Origin: Periweissella fabaria
GTDB taxonomy: Bacteria; Bacillota; Bacilli; Lactobacillales; Lactobacillaceae
Length of the DNA stretch: 64,000 nt
NCBI RefSeq assembly: GCF_918814575.1
Contig: NZ_CAKKNS010000007.1
Span: 1 to 64,000 of the forward strand
Reading direction: 5' to 3'
Below, piece after piece: positions 33,666-47,645 of this stretch. Within the stretch, counting starts at the first letter, position 1. Each line of letters opens with the position of its first letter. The position numbers and the translations under genes were made by a program. The notes beneath the pieces are model-generated. The model was given only the letters and a program-made list of their open reading frames with translations. It searched no databases and was not told the DNA's origin.

Positions 33666-35786
33666 ATGCCAATTTTGGAATTAGTATTACTACTAATTGT
33701 TCTTGTGATTAGTTCACATGTTATTGGTCAAGTGCTACCAAAAATTCCTGTAAGTATTATTCAAATTGCGTTAGGGATTTTAGTCGCGATGACTTTAAAT
33801 GTTTCAATTAAGTTAGAAACAAGTTGGTTTTTACTGCTCTTCATTGCACCGTTATTGTTTAATGATGCATGGCGCTTTCCAAAGCGTGAATTATGGGAAT
33901 TACGTGGTCCAATTTTTGGGAATGCGATTATATTAGTTTTAATCACGACTGGTGTTGGGGGGTATTTAATTAACCTCTTAATACCAGAAATGCCTTTAAC
34001 AGCCGCAATTGCCTTGGCCGCAATTTTATCACCAACTGATCCAGTTGCGGTCCATGCGATTGCTAAATCGGTCCATTTACCAGAAAATATTATGCACTTA
34101 GTGGCTGGTGAAAGTTTGATTAATGACGCTAGTGGTTTGGTGGCGTTTAAATTTGCAATTGCCGCAACGGTTAGTGTTTCGTTTCATTTCACGCTAGGTT
34201 CAGCCGTTGATATTTTTAGTTCTATGTTTATTACTACCGCACTTGGAATTATTGTTGGTTTAGTCGTGATGCAGATTATTAATGCGGCGCGTGACTATTT
34301 ATTGATGAAAGGGATTGACGATATTATCTTCCATGTCGTCTTACAATTGATTACACCATTTGTAGTTTTCTTTATTGCCGAAGAAGGTTTTCACGCTTCA
34401 GGAGTAATTGCTGTTGTGGCTGCCGGTATTTTAGCTAATCTCCACGATAGTAAAAAAATTGGTGATTCACCAGAGCTATCATTAATAACAATTAATTCTT
34501 GGAATATTATCTCTTACATATTAAACGGTTTATTGTTTGTTATTTTAGGGATTGAGTTACCATTAGCAACACAAATTAATACCAGTAAAAATGATTTTGA
34601 TTTACTAACTGTCATTTTATATGCCTTTATTGTTTGGTTTATTATTTTTGCAATTCGGGTTCTTTGGGTGTACGGTGGCCAGATAATCCGGAAACTAGTA
34701 ACTAAAGATACGGCTGCTGATGCGGAAGTTTCATTCAAAGTTGCTGTGCTATCCGGTTTAACTGGTGTGCGTGGTGCCATTACGATGGCTGGTATCTTAT
34801 CAGTGCCGGTTGCTGTTCAGGGTGGTGAGCCGTTCCCTATGCGTGAATTAATGATTGGGATTGCAGCGCTAGCAATTTTGTTTAGTCTCATAATTGCAGT
34901 GGTAACGTTACCGTTTGTTGCCGATAAAATTGGTAAGGTAACGTTTGATGAAGATGATACAGATGACCTTGAGTTAGATGATGATCATGAAACAGAAGCC
35001 GTTACTAAAATGAAAGAAAGTGATGCCCGGATTTTTACGTTGCAAATGGCTATTCGAACATTAGAGAGTAAACGGCGTGAAAATAATCAAACAACGGTAT
35101 ATGATATTATTTTAAAATATCAATTTTTAATTCGGAAACTACAACTCCAAGCACATACTGATGCAGAAATTGCACCAGTTATAAAAGAGGAAATTGAAGT
35201 TCGAAAAGTTGGTTTTGATTTAGAGCAACAATGTCTAATGCGTTTATTGGCAGAAGAACAGATTGATCCGTTGGTATATCACTCAGAAATTCGCCAAATT
35301 GAACGTCAAGAAAGAGAATTGGAAAGTTATTTACAACAACATTTTGTATTCTCAAGTAAATGGATTGAACGGTCACTGCGTAGCTTTTTCCGTTTAGTCC
35401 GAATTTGGTTTAGTGATGGGCATACAGCTGAATTACAAGCACAATATGATTTAGCCCGTCATGAGATGGCCAAGGCCGCGATTAAAGGCTTGTCTGAGTA
35501 TATCGAACAACATGGTCGTGAACATCAATATAAGCATCAAGCAGTTTATAATTTAATCATTCAATATCGAAATCGAATTGAAAAAATTAAGTTACGAAAT
35601 CAAGATGATCCAATTGATACAAAGCAACAATACTCTGAATTAGCAATGATTGCGTTAAATACGCAACGTGAAGGGGTTAATTTATTACAAGAAACGCAGC
35701 AAATAACTAGTAAAACGGCGATGAATTTACGCCAAGCTATTAATTATTCTGAAAATGCAGTGCTCAACGAATTTTTAACGCACTAA
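33666..35786 (+). CDS. Sodium/proton antiporter, CPA1 (NhaP) family
   Basis: This membrane antiporter exchanges cytoplasmic Na+ (or K+) for external H+. The 706-aa protein has about 12 membrane helices in residues 1-420. CPA1 motifs are present: FLLLFIAPLLFNDAWR (about residues 57-72), ILSPTDPVAVHAIAKS (about 121-136) and AGESLINDASGLVAFKFA (about 146-163), which holds the ion-binding Asp pair. The C-terminal 280 residues are cytoplasmic, acidic then helical, and longer than in the shortest bacterial members. GGGGGAA precedes the ATG. It is transcribed alone. Confidence 0.92.
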   Translation: MPILELVLLLIVLVISSHVIGQVLPKIPVSIIQIALGILVAMTLNVSIKLETSWFLLLFIAPLLFNDAWRFPKRELWELRGPIFGNAIILVLITTGVGGYLINLLIPEMPLTAAIALAAILSPTDPVAVHAIAKSVHLPENIMHLVAGESLINDASGLVAFKFAIAATVSVSFHFTLGSAVDIFSSMFITTALGIIVGLVVMQIINAARDYLLMKGIDDIIFHVVLQLITPFVVFFIAEEGFHASGVIAVVAAGILANLHDSKKIGDSPELSLITINSWNIISYILNGLLFVILGIELPLATQINTSKNDFDLLTVILYAFIVWFIIFAIRVLWVYGGQIIRKLVTKDTAADAEVSFKVAVLSGLTGVRGAITMAGILSVPVAVQGGEPFPMRELMIGIAALAILFSLIIAVVTLPFVADKIGKVTFDEDDTDDLELDDDHETEAVTKMKESDARIFTLQMAIRTLESKRRENNQTTVYDIILKYQFLIRKLQLQAHTDAEIAPVIKEEIEVRKVGFDLEQQCLMRLLAEEQIDPLVYHSEIRQIERQERELESYLQQHFVFSSKWIERSLRSFFRLVRIWFSDGHTAELQAQYDLARHEMAKAAIKGLSEYIEQHGREHQYKHQAVYNLIIQYRNRIEKIKLRNQDDPIDTKQQYSELAMIALNTQREGVNLLQETQQITSKTAMNLRQAINYSENAVLNEFLTH

Positions 35787-35837
35787 ATTTAGTAATAACA
35801 AAAATTGTGGCAGAGTAGTAATTTACTACTCAATACA

Positions 35838-35882
35838 CTAAAAGCCTCCCTGAAGAAAAAAATCTTCAGGGAGGCTTTTTTA
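35838..35882. terminator. Terminator between the antiporter and exonuclease genes
   Basis: AAAAGCCTCCCTGAAG/CTTCAGGGAGGCTTTT is a perfect 16-bp stem with an eight-base loop and T-run; it can serve both convergent genes. Confidence 0.92.
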
Positions 35883-35931
35883 GTATATTTGGCGATATTG
35901 CCTGACTTCTGGCGCAGCTTTTTTAAACGAC

Positions 35932-36465
35932 TTAAATCACTTTAATAAATGGTTGGACAATATTAGGTCCAAATTGTTGGTTAATGTTTAACAAAATATT
36001 GGCTGCTGCGACACTATCATCAAGCGCGTTGTGGTGATGATCAAGCGGAATCTGTAAGTAGTCAGCGACTGTATTAAGTTTGTGATTAGCTAAATTAGGG
36101 AATACTTTTTTAGCAACCCGAACAGTATCAAGTGATAAATAAGAAGGTATATGGATACTATTGGCAAGCAATGATGCCTTTAAAACACTATTATCAAACG
36201 CAGCATTATGCGCAATTACTAATTTATCCGGTGCAAAAAAGGGGGCAATTGTTGGCCAAAGTTCCGCAAAGGTCGGGGCATCGACAACGTCGGCCGCATG
36301 AATACCATGAATTTGTACATTACGCCAATGAAAATCAGTCTGCGGATTAAGCAGACTATAAAATTCATCAACAATTTGATCATTACGGACAACAGTTAGT
36401 GCTAAGGAAACGGCACTATTCCGGCTCGCATTAGCAGTTTCAAAATCAAAGGCAATAAAATCCAA
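35932..36465 (-). CDS. 3'-5' exonuclease, DEDDh family
   Basis: The 177-aa protein is a stand-alone exonuclease domain related to DNA polymerase III epsilon. The four catalytic segments are visible: FIAFDFETANASRNSA (residues 3-18, Asp and Glu), VIAHNAAFDNSVLKA (about 79-93, Asp) and HHNALDDSVAAA (about 139-150, His and Asp). It probably acts in repair or in degrading DNA or RNA ends. TTGGAGGA precedes the ATG. It is last in a minus-strand group with an acetyltransferase gene and tsaE. Confidence 0.9.
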   Translation of the reverse strand: MDFIAFDFETANASRNSAVSLALTVVRNDQIVDEFYSLLNPQTDFHWRNVQIHGIHAADVVDAPTFAELWPTIAPFFAPDKLVIAHNAAFDNSVLKASLLANSIHIPSYLSLDTVRVAKKVFPNLANHKLNTVADYLQIPLDHHHNALDDSVAAANILLNINQQFGPNIVQPFIKVI

Positions 36466-36489
36466 TCTAATTAATCCTCCAAAATATAG

Positions 36490-36999
36490 TTAACCAATCA
36501 GTGGGGCTAACTCGTATACCATTGTACGTACATTAGGGGTAGCCACTTGTTGGGGTGTATCTGTAAAACCTAATTTTTCATATATCTTAACAGCAGCAAT
36601 ATTATCTTGATAGACGGTTAAGCCTAATTCATCAAGAGTACTAAATGATTCTGCCCAGTAAATTAATTCATCAACTAGTGCGGTACCAAGGCCGTTATGG
36701 TAAACCTCTTTAAGAACAGCAACCCCGACTTCACTCGTGTTTGAATGATCATTGCGTTCAATGGCGGTTGCTAGTCCGATTAGTTCATCACCTAGGGCAG
36801 CAACTAAAATAATATTGGTTGTCGTTGCTTGAATAAGTTCAATTTGATGTGCTTCTTCAGTTACCGTTAATTCGTTTAAATTATTGGCAATTTCAAAGGT
36901 CGTACTTTCAGTTTGAAGTTGTTTAAGTAATGCTAACAAATTAGCAGAATCCTCGGGAGTGGCAGGACGAATACTTACTTCATGTTGTTCAGTTGTCAT
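36490..36999 (-). CDS. GNAT family acetyltransferase
   Basis: The 169-aa protein shows the GNAT core: VSIRPATPEDSANLLALL, VGVAVLKEVYHNGLGTALVDELI (about residues 91-113; acetyl-CoA loop EVYHNGLGTAL) and LTVYQDNIAAVKIYEKLGF. The substrate is unknown. The ATG overlaps the tsaE stop (ATGA), so it is probably co-translated with tsaE. Confidence 0.88.
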   Translation of the reverse strand: MTTEQHEVSIRPATPEDSANLLALLKQLQTESTTFEIANNLNELTVTEEAHQIELIQATTTNIILVAALGDELIGLATAIERNDHSNTSEVGVAVLKEVYHNGLGTALVDELIYWAESFSTLDELGLTVYQDNIAAVKIYEKLGFTDTPQQVATPNVRTMVYELAPLIG

Positions 37000-37463
37000 A
37001 GTTGATTCAAAATCCCTTCATAGTGGGTACCAATTGCAGTAATGCTAATTGTTCGATTGGTTGAGTCAAGGTTACTGTCATCACGTTTAAAGGCAATTTT
37101 TAAATAATTTTTAGGTAGTTCACTGGCCACAAATTGCGACCATTCAACGACGCAAACACCGTTACCATTGAAATATTCATCTAAACCTAGTTCATCCCCA
37201 CCGCCATCTTCTAAACGATAAACGTCCATATGATAGAGGGGGAGCCGCCCAGTTTTGTATTCACGAATAATCGTAAAAGTGGGGCTTTTAATATTGCGTT
37301 CAATACCTAAACCAAGAGCGATGCCTTTGGTAAAAGTTGTCTTACCAGCACCCAGGTCACCATCTAACAAAATGACATCCCCGGCACTGACGATTTGGCC
37401 TAGTTGTTGACCTAAAGTTTGTGTAGTTGCTGCATCATTAATTTTAAAAGTTTTCATGTCCAT
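36996..37463 (-). CDS. tsaE: tRNA t6A biosynthesis ATPase TsaE
   Basis: TsaE binds the TsaB-TsaD complex and drives multi-turnover t6A formation by ATP hydrolysis. The 155-aa protein has a Walker A in LLDGDLGAGKTTFTKGIA (about residues 32-49), SPTFTIIREY (switch region) and HMDVYRLED. It is physically apart from tsaB/tsaD at 9.6-12.4 kb. It is the first gene of a short minus-strand operon. Confidence 0.96.
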   Translation of the reverse strand: MDMKTFKINDAATTQTLGQQLGQIVSAGDVILLDGDLGAGKTTFTKGIALGLGIERNIKSPTFTIIREYKTGRLPLYHMDVYRLEDGGGDELGLDEYFNGNGVCVVEWSQFVASELPKNYLKIAFKRDDSNLDSTNRTISITAIGTHYEGILNQL

Positions 37464-37502
37464 ATTATAACAAACTCCGTTAAATAAATTATCTTGATAA
37501 TT

Positions 37503-37545
37503 AAAAAAATAAGGCTAGCCACTTAGTGACTAGCCTTATTTTTAT
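37503..37545 (-). terminator. mscL terminator
   Basis: AATAAGGCTAG/CTAGCCTTATT with a ten-base loop; the minus-strand T-run follows. It overlaps the last codon of mscL. Confidence 0.88.
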
Positions 37546-37940
37546 TTCTTATCGAGACTTTGTGTGTTTTGTGCTTTTAATAAATCACGAATTTCTTGTA
37601 AAGTATCGAGTTCTTCATTAACCTTAACAGTTTCTTCTTCTTCGTCATCTTTCTTCATAAAGAAAGTATTAACAGTCTTAACCAAGATGAATAAGACAAA
37701 ACCAGTAATGATAAATGAAATTACAGCTTCAAGCACTGGTCCGATTTGGAACGTTGCTTGACCAACGCTGAATTTTAACTTACTTAAGTCAATTTTGAAC
37801 ATGAATAAGTTAACTAAAGGCAAAATAATACCAGATGATAATGCTTTAACAATTGCAGTCAAAGCAGTCCCAATAATAACCCCAACGGCTAAATCAAGGA
37901 CGTTTCCACGAAGGAGAAACGTTTTGAATTCTTTAAGCAT
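37542..37940 (-). CDS. mscL: Large-conductance mechanosensitive channel MscL
   Basis: MscL opens under membrane tension to release solutes on hypo-osmotic shock. The 132-aa protein has the N-terminal amphipathic helix (MLKEFKTFLLRGNVLDLAVGVIIG), TM1 at about residues 16-44, a periplasmic loop with FKIDLSKLKFSVG and TM2 at about 71-93, then a charged cytoplasmic helix (KKDDEEEETVKVNEELDTLQ). Length is normal. The pore motif AVGVIIGTALTAIV matches the family. Confidence 0.97.
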   Translation of the reverse strand: MLKEFKTFLLRGNVLDLAVGVIIGTALTAIVKALSSGIILPLVNLFMFKIDLSKLKFSVGQATFQIGPVLEAVISFIITGFVLFILVKTVNTFFMKKDDEEEETVKVNEELDTLQEIRDLLKAQNTQSLDKK

Positions 37941-38112
37941 GAAATGCCTCCCATGAAAATAAAAAATAATGTCAGACTATGAAATTTATTATATCATATA
38001 GCATTATTTTATGAAAAAATCTTGCCTAAAATGAATGTTAAAATTGCATGTATAGCCGAGATGAGTAACCTTTGTTAAAATAAGGATAATAAAATAAAAG
38101 TGAGGGTTAGTT

Positions 38113-38940
38113 ATGTATAAAATGATGGTAAGTGATTTAGATGAAACACTCTTGAATGATGATGGTACAATCAATGCGCAAAATGTGACGCTAATTAAGC
38201 GGGCGATTGCTACGGGCTTTAAATTTGTTCCAAACACAGGCCGAAGTTTTAAATCAGTCCAACCATTGTTAAAACAATTAGCCTTGGATAATTGTCCAGC
38301 TCAATATGTTATTTCATATAATGGTGCAGCAATTGTCGAAAATTTGAATAACCAAATTATTAATACTCGGGGATTAGAATTTTCGTTAGCGCAACAAATT
38401 TTAGCTGCCGGTTTAATTGATCCAACAATTGATGCGCACATTTATACGGTTGATGAGCTCTATATTTATAATATTTCTGCTAGTGATAAGGCATATATGG
38501 CTGAACGTGGTGTAACGTATACATTACTTGATAAGCCAGATATTACTTTTTTACAATCAGAAAACATTATGAAAGTAATTTTTGAAACCAGTGATGATGA
38601 CTTACGCGTAGGCATTAAAACAGCTGTATGTGCACAAGTTGGCAAGCAAGTTGAAGTAACATTTTCATCACAACGCTACGTTGAGTTCAATAAAATTGGA
38701 ACAAATAAAGGTCAAGCAACCACTGATTTAGCAGACAAGCTAGGCTATAATATGGATGAAGTCATTGCAATTGGTGATAATAGTAATGATATTTCCATGA
38801 TTAAAACGGCTGGCTTAGGGGTAGCGGTTGCTAATGCAATTCCAGACGTAAAAACAGTCGCTAAGCACATTACACAAAAAACGAATAATGAAGGAGCAGT
38901 TGCTGAGGTCTTACAAGAGTATGTTCTTAGTAAACAATAA
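38113..38940 (+). CDS. Cof-type HAD phosphatase
   Basis: This is a sugar-phosphate or nucleotide phosphatase of the Cof/YwpJ group. The 275 aa contain the HAD motifs MVSDLDETLLNDDGTI (residues 4-19, two catalytic Asp), NTGRSF (motif II), K233-like lysine in NKGQATTDLA and GDNSNDISMIKTAG (about 221-234). A C2b-type cap lies between. The substrate is not predictable. TGAGGGT precedes the ATG by six bases. Confidence 0.92.
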   Translation: MYKMMVSDLDETLLNDDGTINAQNVTLIKRAIATGFKFVPNTGRSFKSVQPLLKQLALDNCPAQYVISYNGAAIVENLNNQIINTRGLEFSLAQQILAAGLIDPTIDAHIYTVDELYIYNISASDKAYMAERGVTYTLLDKPDITFLQSENIMKVIFETSDDDLRVGIKTAVCAQVGKQVEVTFSSQRYVEFNKIGTNKGQATTDLADKLGYNMDEVIAIGDNSNDISMIKTAGLGVAVANAIPDVKTVAKHITQKTNNEGAVAEVLQEYVLSKQ

Positions 38941-38945
38941 AAATA

Positions 38946-39554
38946 TTGATAGTTAACGCAGCTAATATAAAAAAATTTCAAACAACAAAACAATTAGTCG
39001 AAATTCATCATTTTATTAATCCGGATACGTATACAATTGGGGTTATTATGGCCTATGACCAACATTTTTGTATGGTTAAGTCAATTGACCCCAATGGTAA
39101 AATAAATGGCCTATTATTAGTTAATCAAGCCGATATTTATGCAATTGAGGAAGATACAGATTATTTGCGAGCACTTGCAATTAAATGTGACTTAGCTAAA
39201 AAAGAGGGCTACTATGATATCTGGCACGTTGAATCACTGATTGCACGTATTGATTTACAACAGATAAACTTTCTGTGGACCTTTTTACAGTCCGCCTACC
39301 AGAATCGGCGGGTCCTTACGATCGGTTTTACCGATGATGCTGATTTAGATGCAACCGTTACAGGCTATATTAAAGAGCTAAATCATGAAATTATACATAT
39401 TAATTATGTGGATGACTATGACTTAAGTTCGTTATGGACCTTAAGTTGTCAGTTAGAGCAAATTAATTACGTCCGGTTAGTATCGTTTCAAACACATGAG
39501 TATGCGGCCTTAATGCGGACGATTTTTAACGAACAAGTACAAGGGGGATACTAG
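38946..39554 (+). CDS. Conserved hypothetical protein (202 aa)
   Basis: I recognise no family. The sequence is soluble and alpha/beta. The N-terminal third (TYTIGVIMAYDQHFCMVKSIDPNGKINGLLLVNQADIYAI, about residues 28-67) looks like a small beta-barrel. A similar strand pattern recurs near residue 138 (VLTIGFTDDADLDATVTGYI), so two related domains are possible. The start is TTG at 38946, six bases after the HAD gene, with no strong ribosome binding site, suggesting translational coupling. It overlaps the next gene by one base. Confidence 0.7.
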   Translation: MIVNAANIKKFQTTKQLVEIHHFINPDTYTIGVIMAYDQHFCMVKSIDPNGKINGLLLVNQADIYAIEEDTDYLRALAIKCDLAKKEGYYDIWHVESLIARIDLQQINFLWTFLQSAYQNRRVLTIGFTDDADLDATVTGYIKELNHEIIHINYVDDYDLSSLWTLSCQLEQINYVRLVSFQTHEYAALMRTIFNEQVQGGY

Positions 39555-39772
39555 TGAGAGTTGCAATTCAAATTTTTGTTGGCCTCTTAATCATTAGTGT
39601 CTTTGTTGTGGCAACATTTTTTGGTATTAACTACCAATTAAGTTCAGGCCAATTAGTTATTATGTATGGAATTTTATTTATTTTGTTGAGTGGGTTAATG
39701 ACATGGATTGTTTATCGCTTGCAAAAAGCAAAATTAGAAAGTGAGCGAAAACAAGATGAAAAAGACCGGTGA
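39554..39772 (+). CDS. Small membrane protein (72 aa)
   Basis: The GTG start overlaps the preceding stop and follows AAGGGGG. Two membrane helices (about residues 5-26 and 33-54) are followed by a charged tail (QKAKLESERKQDEKDR). The function is unknown. The end overlaps the start of the protease gene by 17 bases, marking a tight operon. Confidence 0.72.
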   Translation: MRVAIQIFVGLLIISVFVVATFFGINYQLSSGQLVIMYGILFILLSGLMTWIVYRLQKAKLESERKQDEKDR

Positions 39773-40454
39773 TCAATTAGATATTATTGTTAAGATATTA
39801 ATTTTAATTGGGATGTTTCTTTTAGTATTATTGGTGCCAACGATTTTACAAATCGGTGGGGCTTTTCCAAATGTAAGTTGGGCGATTTATGCAGCTGCTG
39901 TGTTATTTATTGTTGTATACATTGGAATTGCTTACTTAGGTTGGTGGATTTTAAAGCCTAATTTAACAAGGCCGCAATTTACTAAATTTACGAGTGAAGA
40001 AATTAATACGGTATTTAAAACATATGGATTAATCTTAATTTTAAATATGGTGTTTAATATAGTTATGAAAATGGTATTTCATAGTGATGCTACCGAAAAT
40101 CAGAATAATATTAATGCGCTATTATCAAGTAATACTGTAACGTTAATTGTATTTGGATTTGCAGGCGCGTTTATTGCGCCATTTGTCGAGGAATTTATTT
40201 TTCGTGGTATTATCATTAGCTACTTTTTCAAACATCGCGCATGGTGGCTAAGTATTATTTTGAGTGGCGTAATATTTTCATTAGGGCATGCCAGCAGTAA
40301 TCCAATTAGCTTTGCGCTATATGCAACAATGGGGATGATTTTAGCATATACCTTCAAAAAAAGTGGTCAAATTAAAATGTCGATTGCGGTTCATATGTTA
40401 AACAATACAGTAGCGATGATTTTAACCATTGTCGGCTTACTATTAACAAAATAG
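39756..40454 (+). CDS. CPBP-family intramembrane metalloprotease
   Basis: CPBP (Abi) proteases are multi-pass membrane proteins related to CAAX prenyl proteases; in lactic acid bacteria some give bacteriocin immunity. The 232-aa protein has about seven membrane helices and the three family motifs: FVEEFIFRGIII (EExxxR), IFSLGHASSN (FxxxH) and HMLNNTVAM (HxxxN). The ATG at 39756 is preferred; a GTG at 39745-proximal position in the same frame (39741) is possible. It lies between two unrelated genes of one plus-strand group. Confidence 0.88.
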   Translation: MKKTGDQLDIIVKILILIGMFLLVLLVPTILQIGGAFPNVSWAIYAAAVLFIVVYIGIAYLGWWILKPNLTRPQFTKFTSEEINTVFKTYGLILILNMVFNIVMKMVFHSDATENQNNINALLSSNTVTLIVFGFAGAFIAPFVEEFIFRGIIISYFFKHRAWWLSIILSGVIFSLGHASSNPISFALYATMGMILAYTFKKSGQIKMSIAVHMLNNTVAMILTIVGLLLTK

Positions 40455-40463
40455 GAGATTATT

Positions 40464-43280
40464 ATGCAAGAGGATTTAACAGCTAGCTTAGCTCACGGCA
40501 TGGTCCGAGCACAAGCTAACTATCAAAGTCCTTTGACGCCAACTTTAATTACGAATACTGACTTGAATTTAGGCGACTGCTTAAATAATGAATTGGCAAC
40601 AGCCAAGACATTTATTTTTGCAGTCGCCTTTATCACTGAAGGCGGGCTCTTAATGCTCAAAACAAAGTTAGCTGATTTGGCGTTACAAGGCATTAAAGGC
40701 AAAATTATTACATCAACATATCTAGGGTTTAATCAACCTAAAATGTTTGCTGAATTGTTGAAATTAACAAATGTTGATGTTGAAATTGTGACAGAAGGGG
40801 CTTTTCATACAAAGGCTTATTATATCGAACATGCAGATTATCATACGATTTTTGTGGGCAGTGGTAACTTAACAGCGACTGCTTTAAAAACTAATCTGGA
40901 ATGGACCGTTAAACTAAATTCATTAACTGATGGTGCATTTACACATCAATTTCAAGAAGCGTTGGCACAACTAAGCGTACAAGCAATTCCGTTGACACCA
41001 GCATGGTTAGCTAGTTATGAAGCGCAATACCAAGCACCAACTCAAGCAATCACAACGGTAAGTCCTAGTTCGGTAATAATGCCTAATCAGATGCAAGTTG
41101 CCGCACTAAAAGCGTTGCAAGCCCACCGTGAAGCAGGTGCTAAGCGGTCTTTAGTTGTGTCTGCTACCGGTACGGGCAAGACCTATTTAGCCGCATTTGA
41201 TATTCAACAAGTACAACCTAAGCGGGTCTTATTTATCGCCCACCGTGAACAGCTATTAAAGCAAGCTAAGGCAACATTTCAAAAAATTTTTACTGCCAAA
41301 CAAGATACTTTTGGTATCTATAGTGGTAGTCAGCACAATGGCACAACGCGGTTTGTGTTTGCCTCGATTCAAACGCTAACTAAGCACTATACCGAATTTG
41401 ATCCAACGGCATTTGATTATATTGTGATTGACGAAACGCACCGTGCTAAAGCCCCATCATATCAACTTTTGTTTGCATACTTTAAATCAGCTTTTATGCT
41501 AGGCATCACGGCTACACCAGAACGTACAGATGGTTTTAATGTGTATGAATTATTTGATTATAATTTAGCATATGAAATTTCATTGGCGGATGCCTTGGCT
41601 GCTGATATGTTAGTCCCTTTTAATTATATTGGGGTAGCTGATTACCAAGTTGACGATGAAGTGATTACAGATGTGACAGCCTTAAAATATTTAATTGCTG
41701 ATGAGCGAGTGGAGCATTTAATTGCTAAAACTAATTATTACGGTTATGCCGGTCAACAATTACATGGGTTGATTTTTGTTAGTCGCATTGAAGAAGGCGA
41801 AATTTTAGCTGAAAAGTTAACGGCCCGTGGGCTGCCTAGTCAATTTTTAAGTGCGCAGTCAAGTAGTGTAGTCCGTGAAAAAGCAGTCACAGCTCTTGAG
41901 CAAGGAACTTTAAAATACTTGATAGCTGTGGATATCTTCAATGAAGGAATTGATATTCCAGCAGTTAATCAGATTGTTATGATGCGGAGTACGCAATCAA
42001 AAATCATTTTCTTACAACAGCTTGGCCGAGGATTGAGAAAGTTTGCGAATAAGGAATATTTAACGGTGATTGATTTTATTGGTAATTATCAAAATAATTA
42101 TCTAATCCCACAAGCATTTGGCAATGGGACAGTTACTGATAAAGATCGCTTACGTATGCAAGTTATGCAACCACAAATTAGTGGTCTTTCAACAATTAAT
42201 TTTGAAGCGATTGCAGCTCAACAAATTTTACAAGCGGTGACGGCAGTCAAATTTGATCGAATTGCTGAATTAAAACAACAATTTCAAATGCTATGTAATC
42301 GTTTTGGACGAGTACCAACTTTAGTGGAAGTGTATCAAAGTCAACAAATGGATGTTCGCCTAATTCTTAACAAATTCAAAATATATCCCGCCTTTGTTAG
42401 TAAAATGACAGGTGAAATTGGTCCTACTCTAGCAGCTGATTTTACAGCTTGGCTACAATTTGTTAGCCAGGAATTAGCATTTGGTCAGCGACGGCATGAG
42501 CTATTAATTTTAGAAGCGTTACTTAAACAGGGGAGTTTAACGACGATGGAAGTCTTAACGGTGCTTGATAACGAATATCATGATCAAGCTACGTTAGCTT
42601 CGATGCTCAAAGTGTTAGGTATTAAAGATTACTTTACCGCAATTGACCGTCGCAAATATGGCAATATAGGACTTGTTAATTTAGTTGGTGATACATGGGA
42701 ATTGGCACGAAAATTTGATGATTTAGAACAAAAAATGTTATTAGATGTAATTGAAGCTGGTTTATTAATCATAAGTGCTAGTAATGATGGCCAAAATCAA
42801 TTTACACTTTATCAAAAATATCGTCGCAAAGATGTTGTCCGTTTATTGAATTGGGCAAGTGATTTACCAAGTATTGATATTGGTGGCTACAAATATGATG
42901 TCGCCACACAAACTTTGCCAATTTTTATTACCCTTGAAAAAAATGGCCAAGCAGCAACTGCAATGACATATGATAATAGTTTCCGTTCACCTAATCGGAT
43001 ACCTTTTTATAGTAAAGCTAATCGGACGTTGAATTCACCGATTGAGGCTGCTTTATTTGATGCTGATAAACGAGATATTTTTGTACCTTTATTTGTCAAA
43101 AAATCAGACGATGAAGGAGCAGCATTTTATTATTTAGGTCCAGTAACCGTTGATCAAGTTGCAACGCAAACGACTGAGTTATTGAATCAACGCACGCAAA
43201 AAATGCAACCGGTGGTGCGGTTTGAATTAGTATTAAATACGGATGTACCAATTCATTTGTGGGAATATTTGGTACAATAA
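40464..43280 (+). CDS. PLD-like nuclease and SF2 helicase with DUF3427
   Basis: The 938-aa protein has three parts. A phospholipase-D-like domain (about residues 25-185) has FHTKAYYI and FVGSGNLTATAL, the HxK...GSxN half of an HKD motif. An SF2 helicase core (about 205-560) has Walker A SATGTGKTYLAA, DETHRAKAPS, GITATPERTDG and LQQLGRGLRK. A C-terminal DUF3427-type region (about 590-930) follows. The family is widespread in Firmicutes and has been linked to DNA repair or defence without proof. It starts at ATG 40464 behind TAGGAGA and precedes pcrA. Confidence 0.9.
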   Translation: MQEDLTASLAHGMVRAQANYQSPLTPTLITNTDLNLGDCLNNELATAKTFIFAVAFITEGGLLMLKTKLADLALQGIKGKIITSTYLGFNQPKMFAELLKLTNVDVEIVTEGAFHTKAYYIEHADYHTIFVGSGNLTATALKTNLEWTVKLNSLTDGAFTHQFQEALAQLSVQAIPLTPAWLASYEAQYQAPTQAITTVSPSSVIMPNQMQVAALKALQAHREAGAKRSLVVSATGTGKTYLAAFDIQQVQPKRVLFIAHREQLLKQAKATFQKIFTAKQDTFGIYSGSQHNGTTRFVFASIQTLTKHYTEFDPTAFDYIVIDETHRAKAPSYQLLFAYFKSAFMLGITATPERTDGFNVYELFDYNLAYEISLADALAADMLVPFNYIGVADYQVDDEVITDVTALKYLIADERVEHLIAKTNYYGYAGQQLHGLIFVSRIEEGEILAEKLTARGLPSQFLSAQSSSVVREKAVTALEQGTLKYLIAVDIFNEGIDIPAVNQIVMMRSTQSKIIFLQQLGRGLRKFANKEYLTVIDFIGNYQNNYLIPQAFGNGTVTDKDRLRMQVMQPQISGLSTINFEAIAAQQILQAVTAVKFDRIAELKQQFQMLCNRFGRVPTLVEVYQSQQMDVRLILNKFKIYPAFVSKMTGEIGPTLAADFTAWLQFVSQELAFGQRRHELLILEALLKQGSLTTMEVLTVLDNEYHDQATLASMLKVLGIKDYFTAIDRRKYGNIGLVNLVGDTWELARKFDDLEQKMLLDVIEAGLLIISASNDGQNQFTLYQKYRRKDVVRLLNWASDLPSIDIGGYKYDVATQTLPIFITLEKNGQAATAMTYDNSFRSPNRIPFYSKANRTLNSPIEAALFDADKRDIFVPLFVKKSDDEGAAFYYLGPVTVDQVATQTTELLNQRTQKMQPVVRFELVLNTDVPIHLWEYLVQ

Positions 43281-43338
43281 TAACTGATATGCCAAATTAA
43301 ATTTTGGTAAGACAAGTGGATGTGTGGAGGAACAATTC

Positions 43339-47636
<4,298 letters not shown>

Positions 47637-47645
47637 TTTAGTTTA

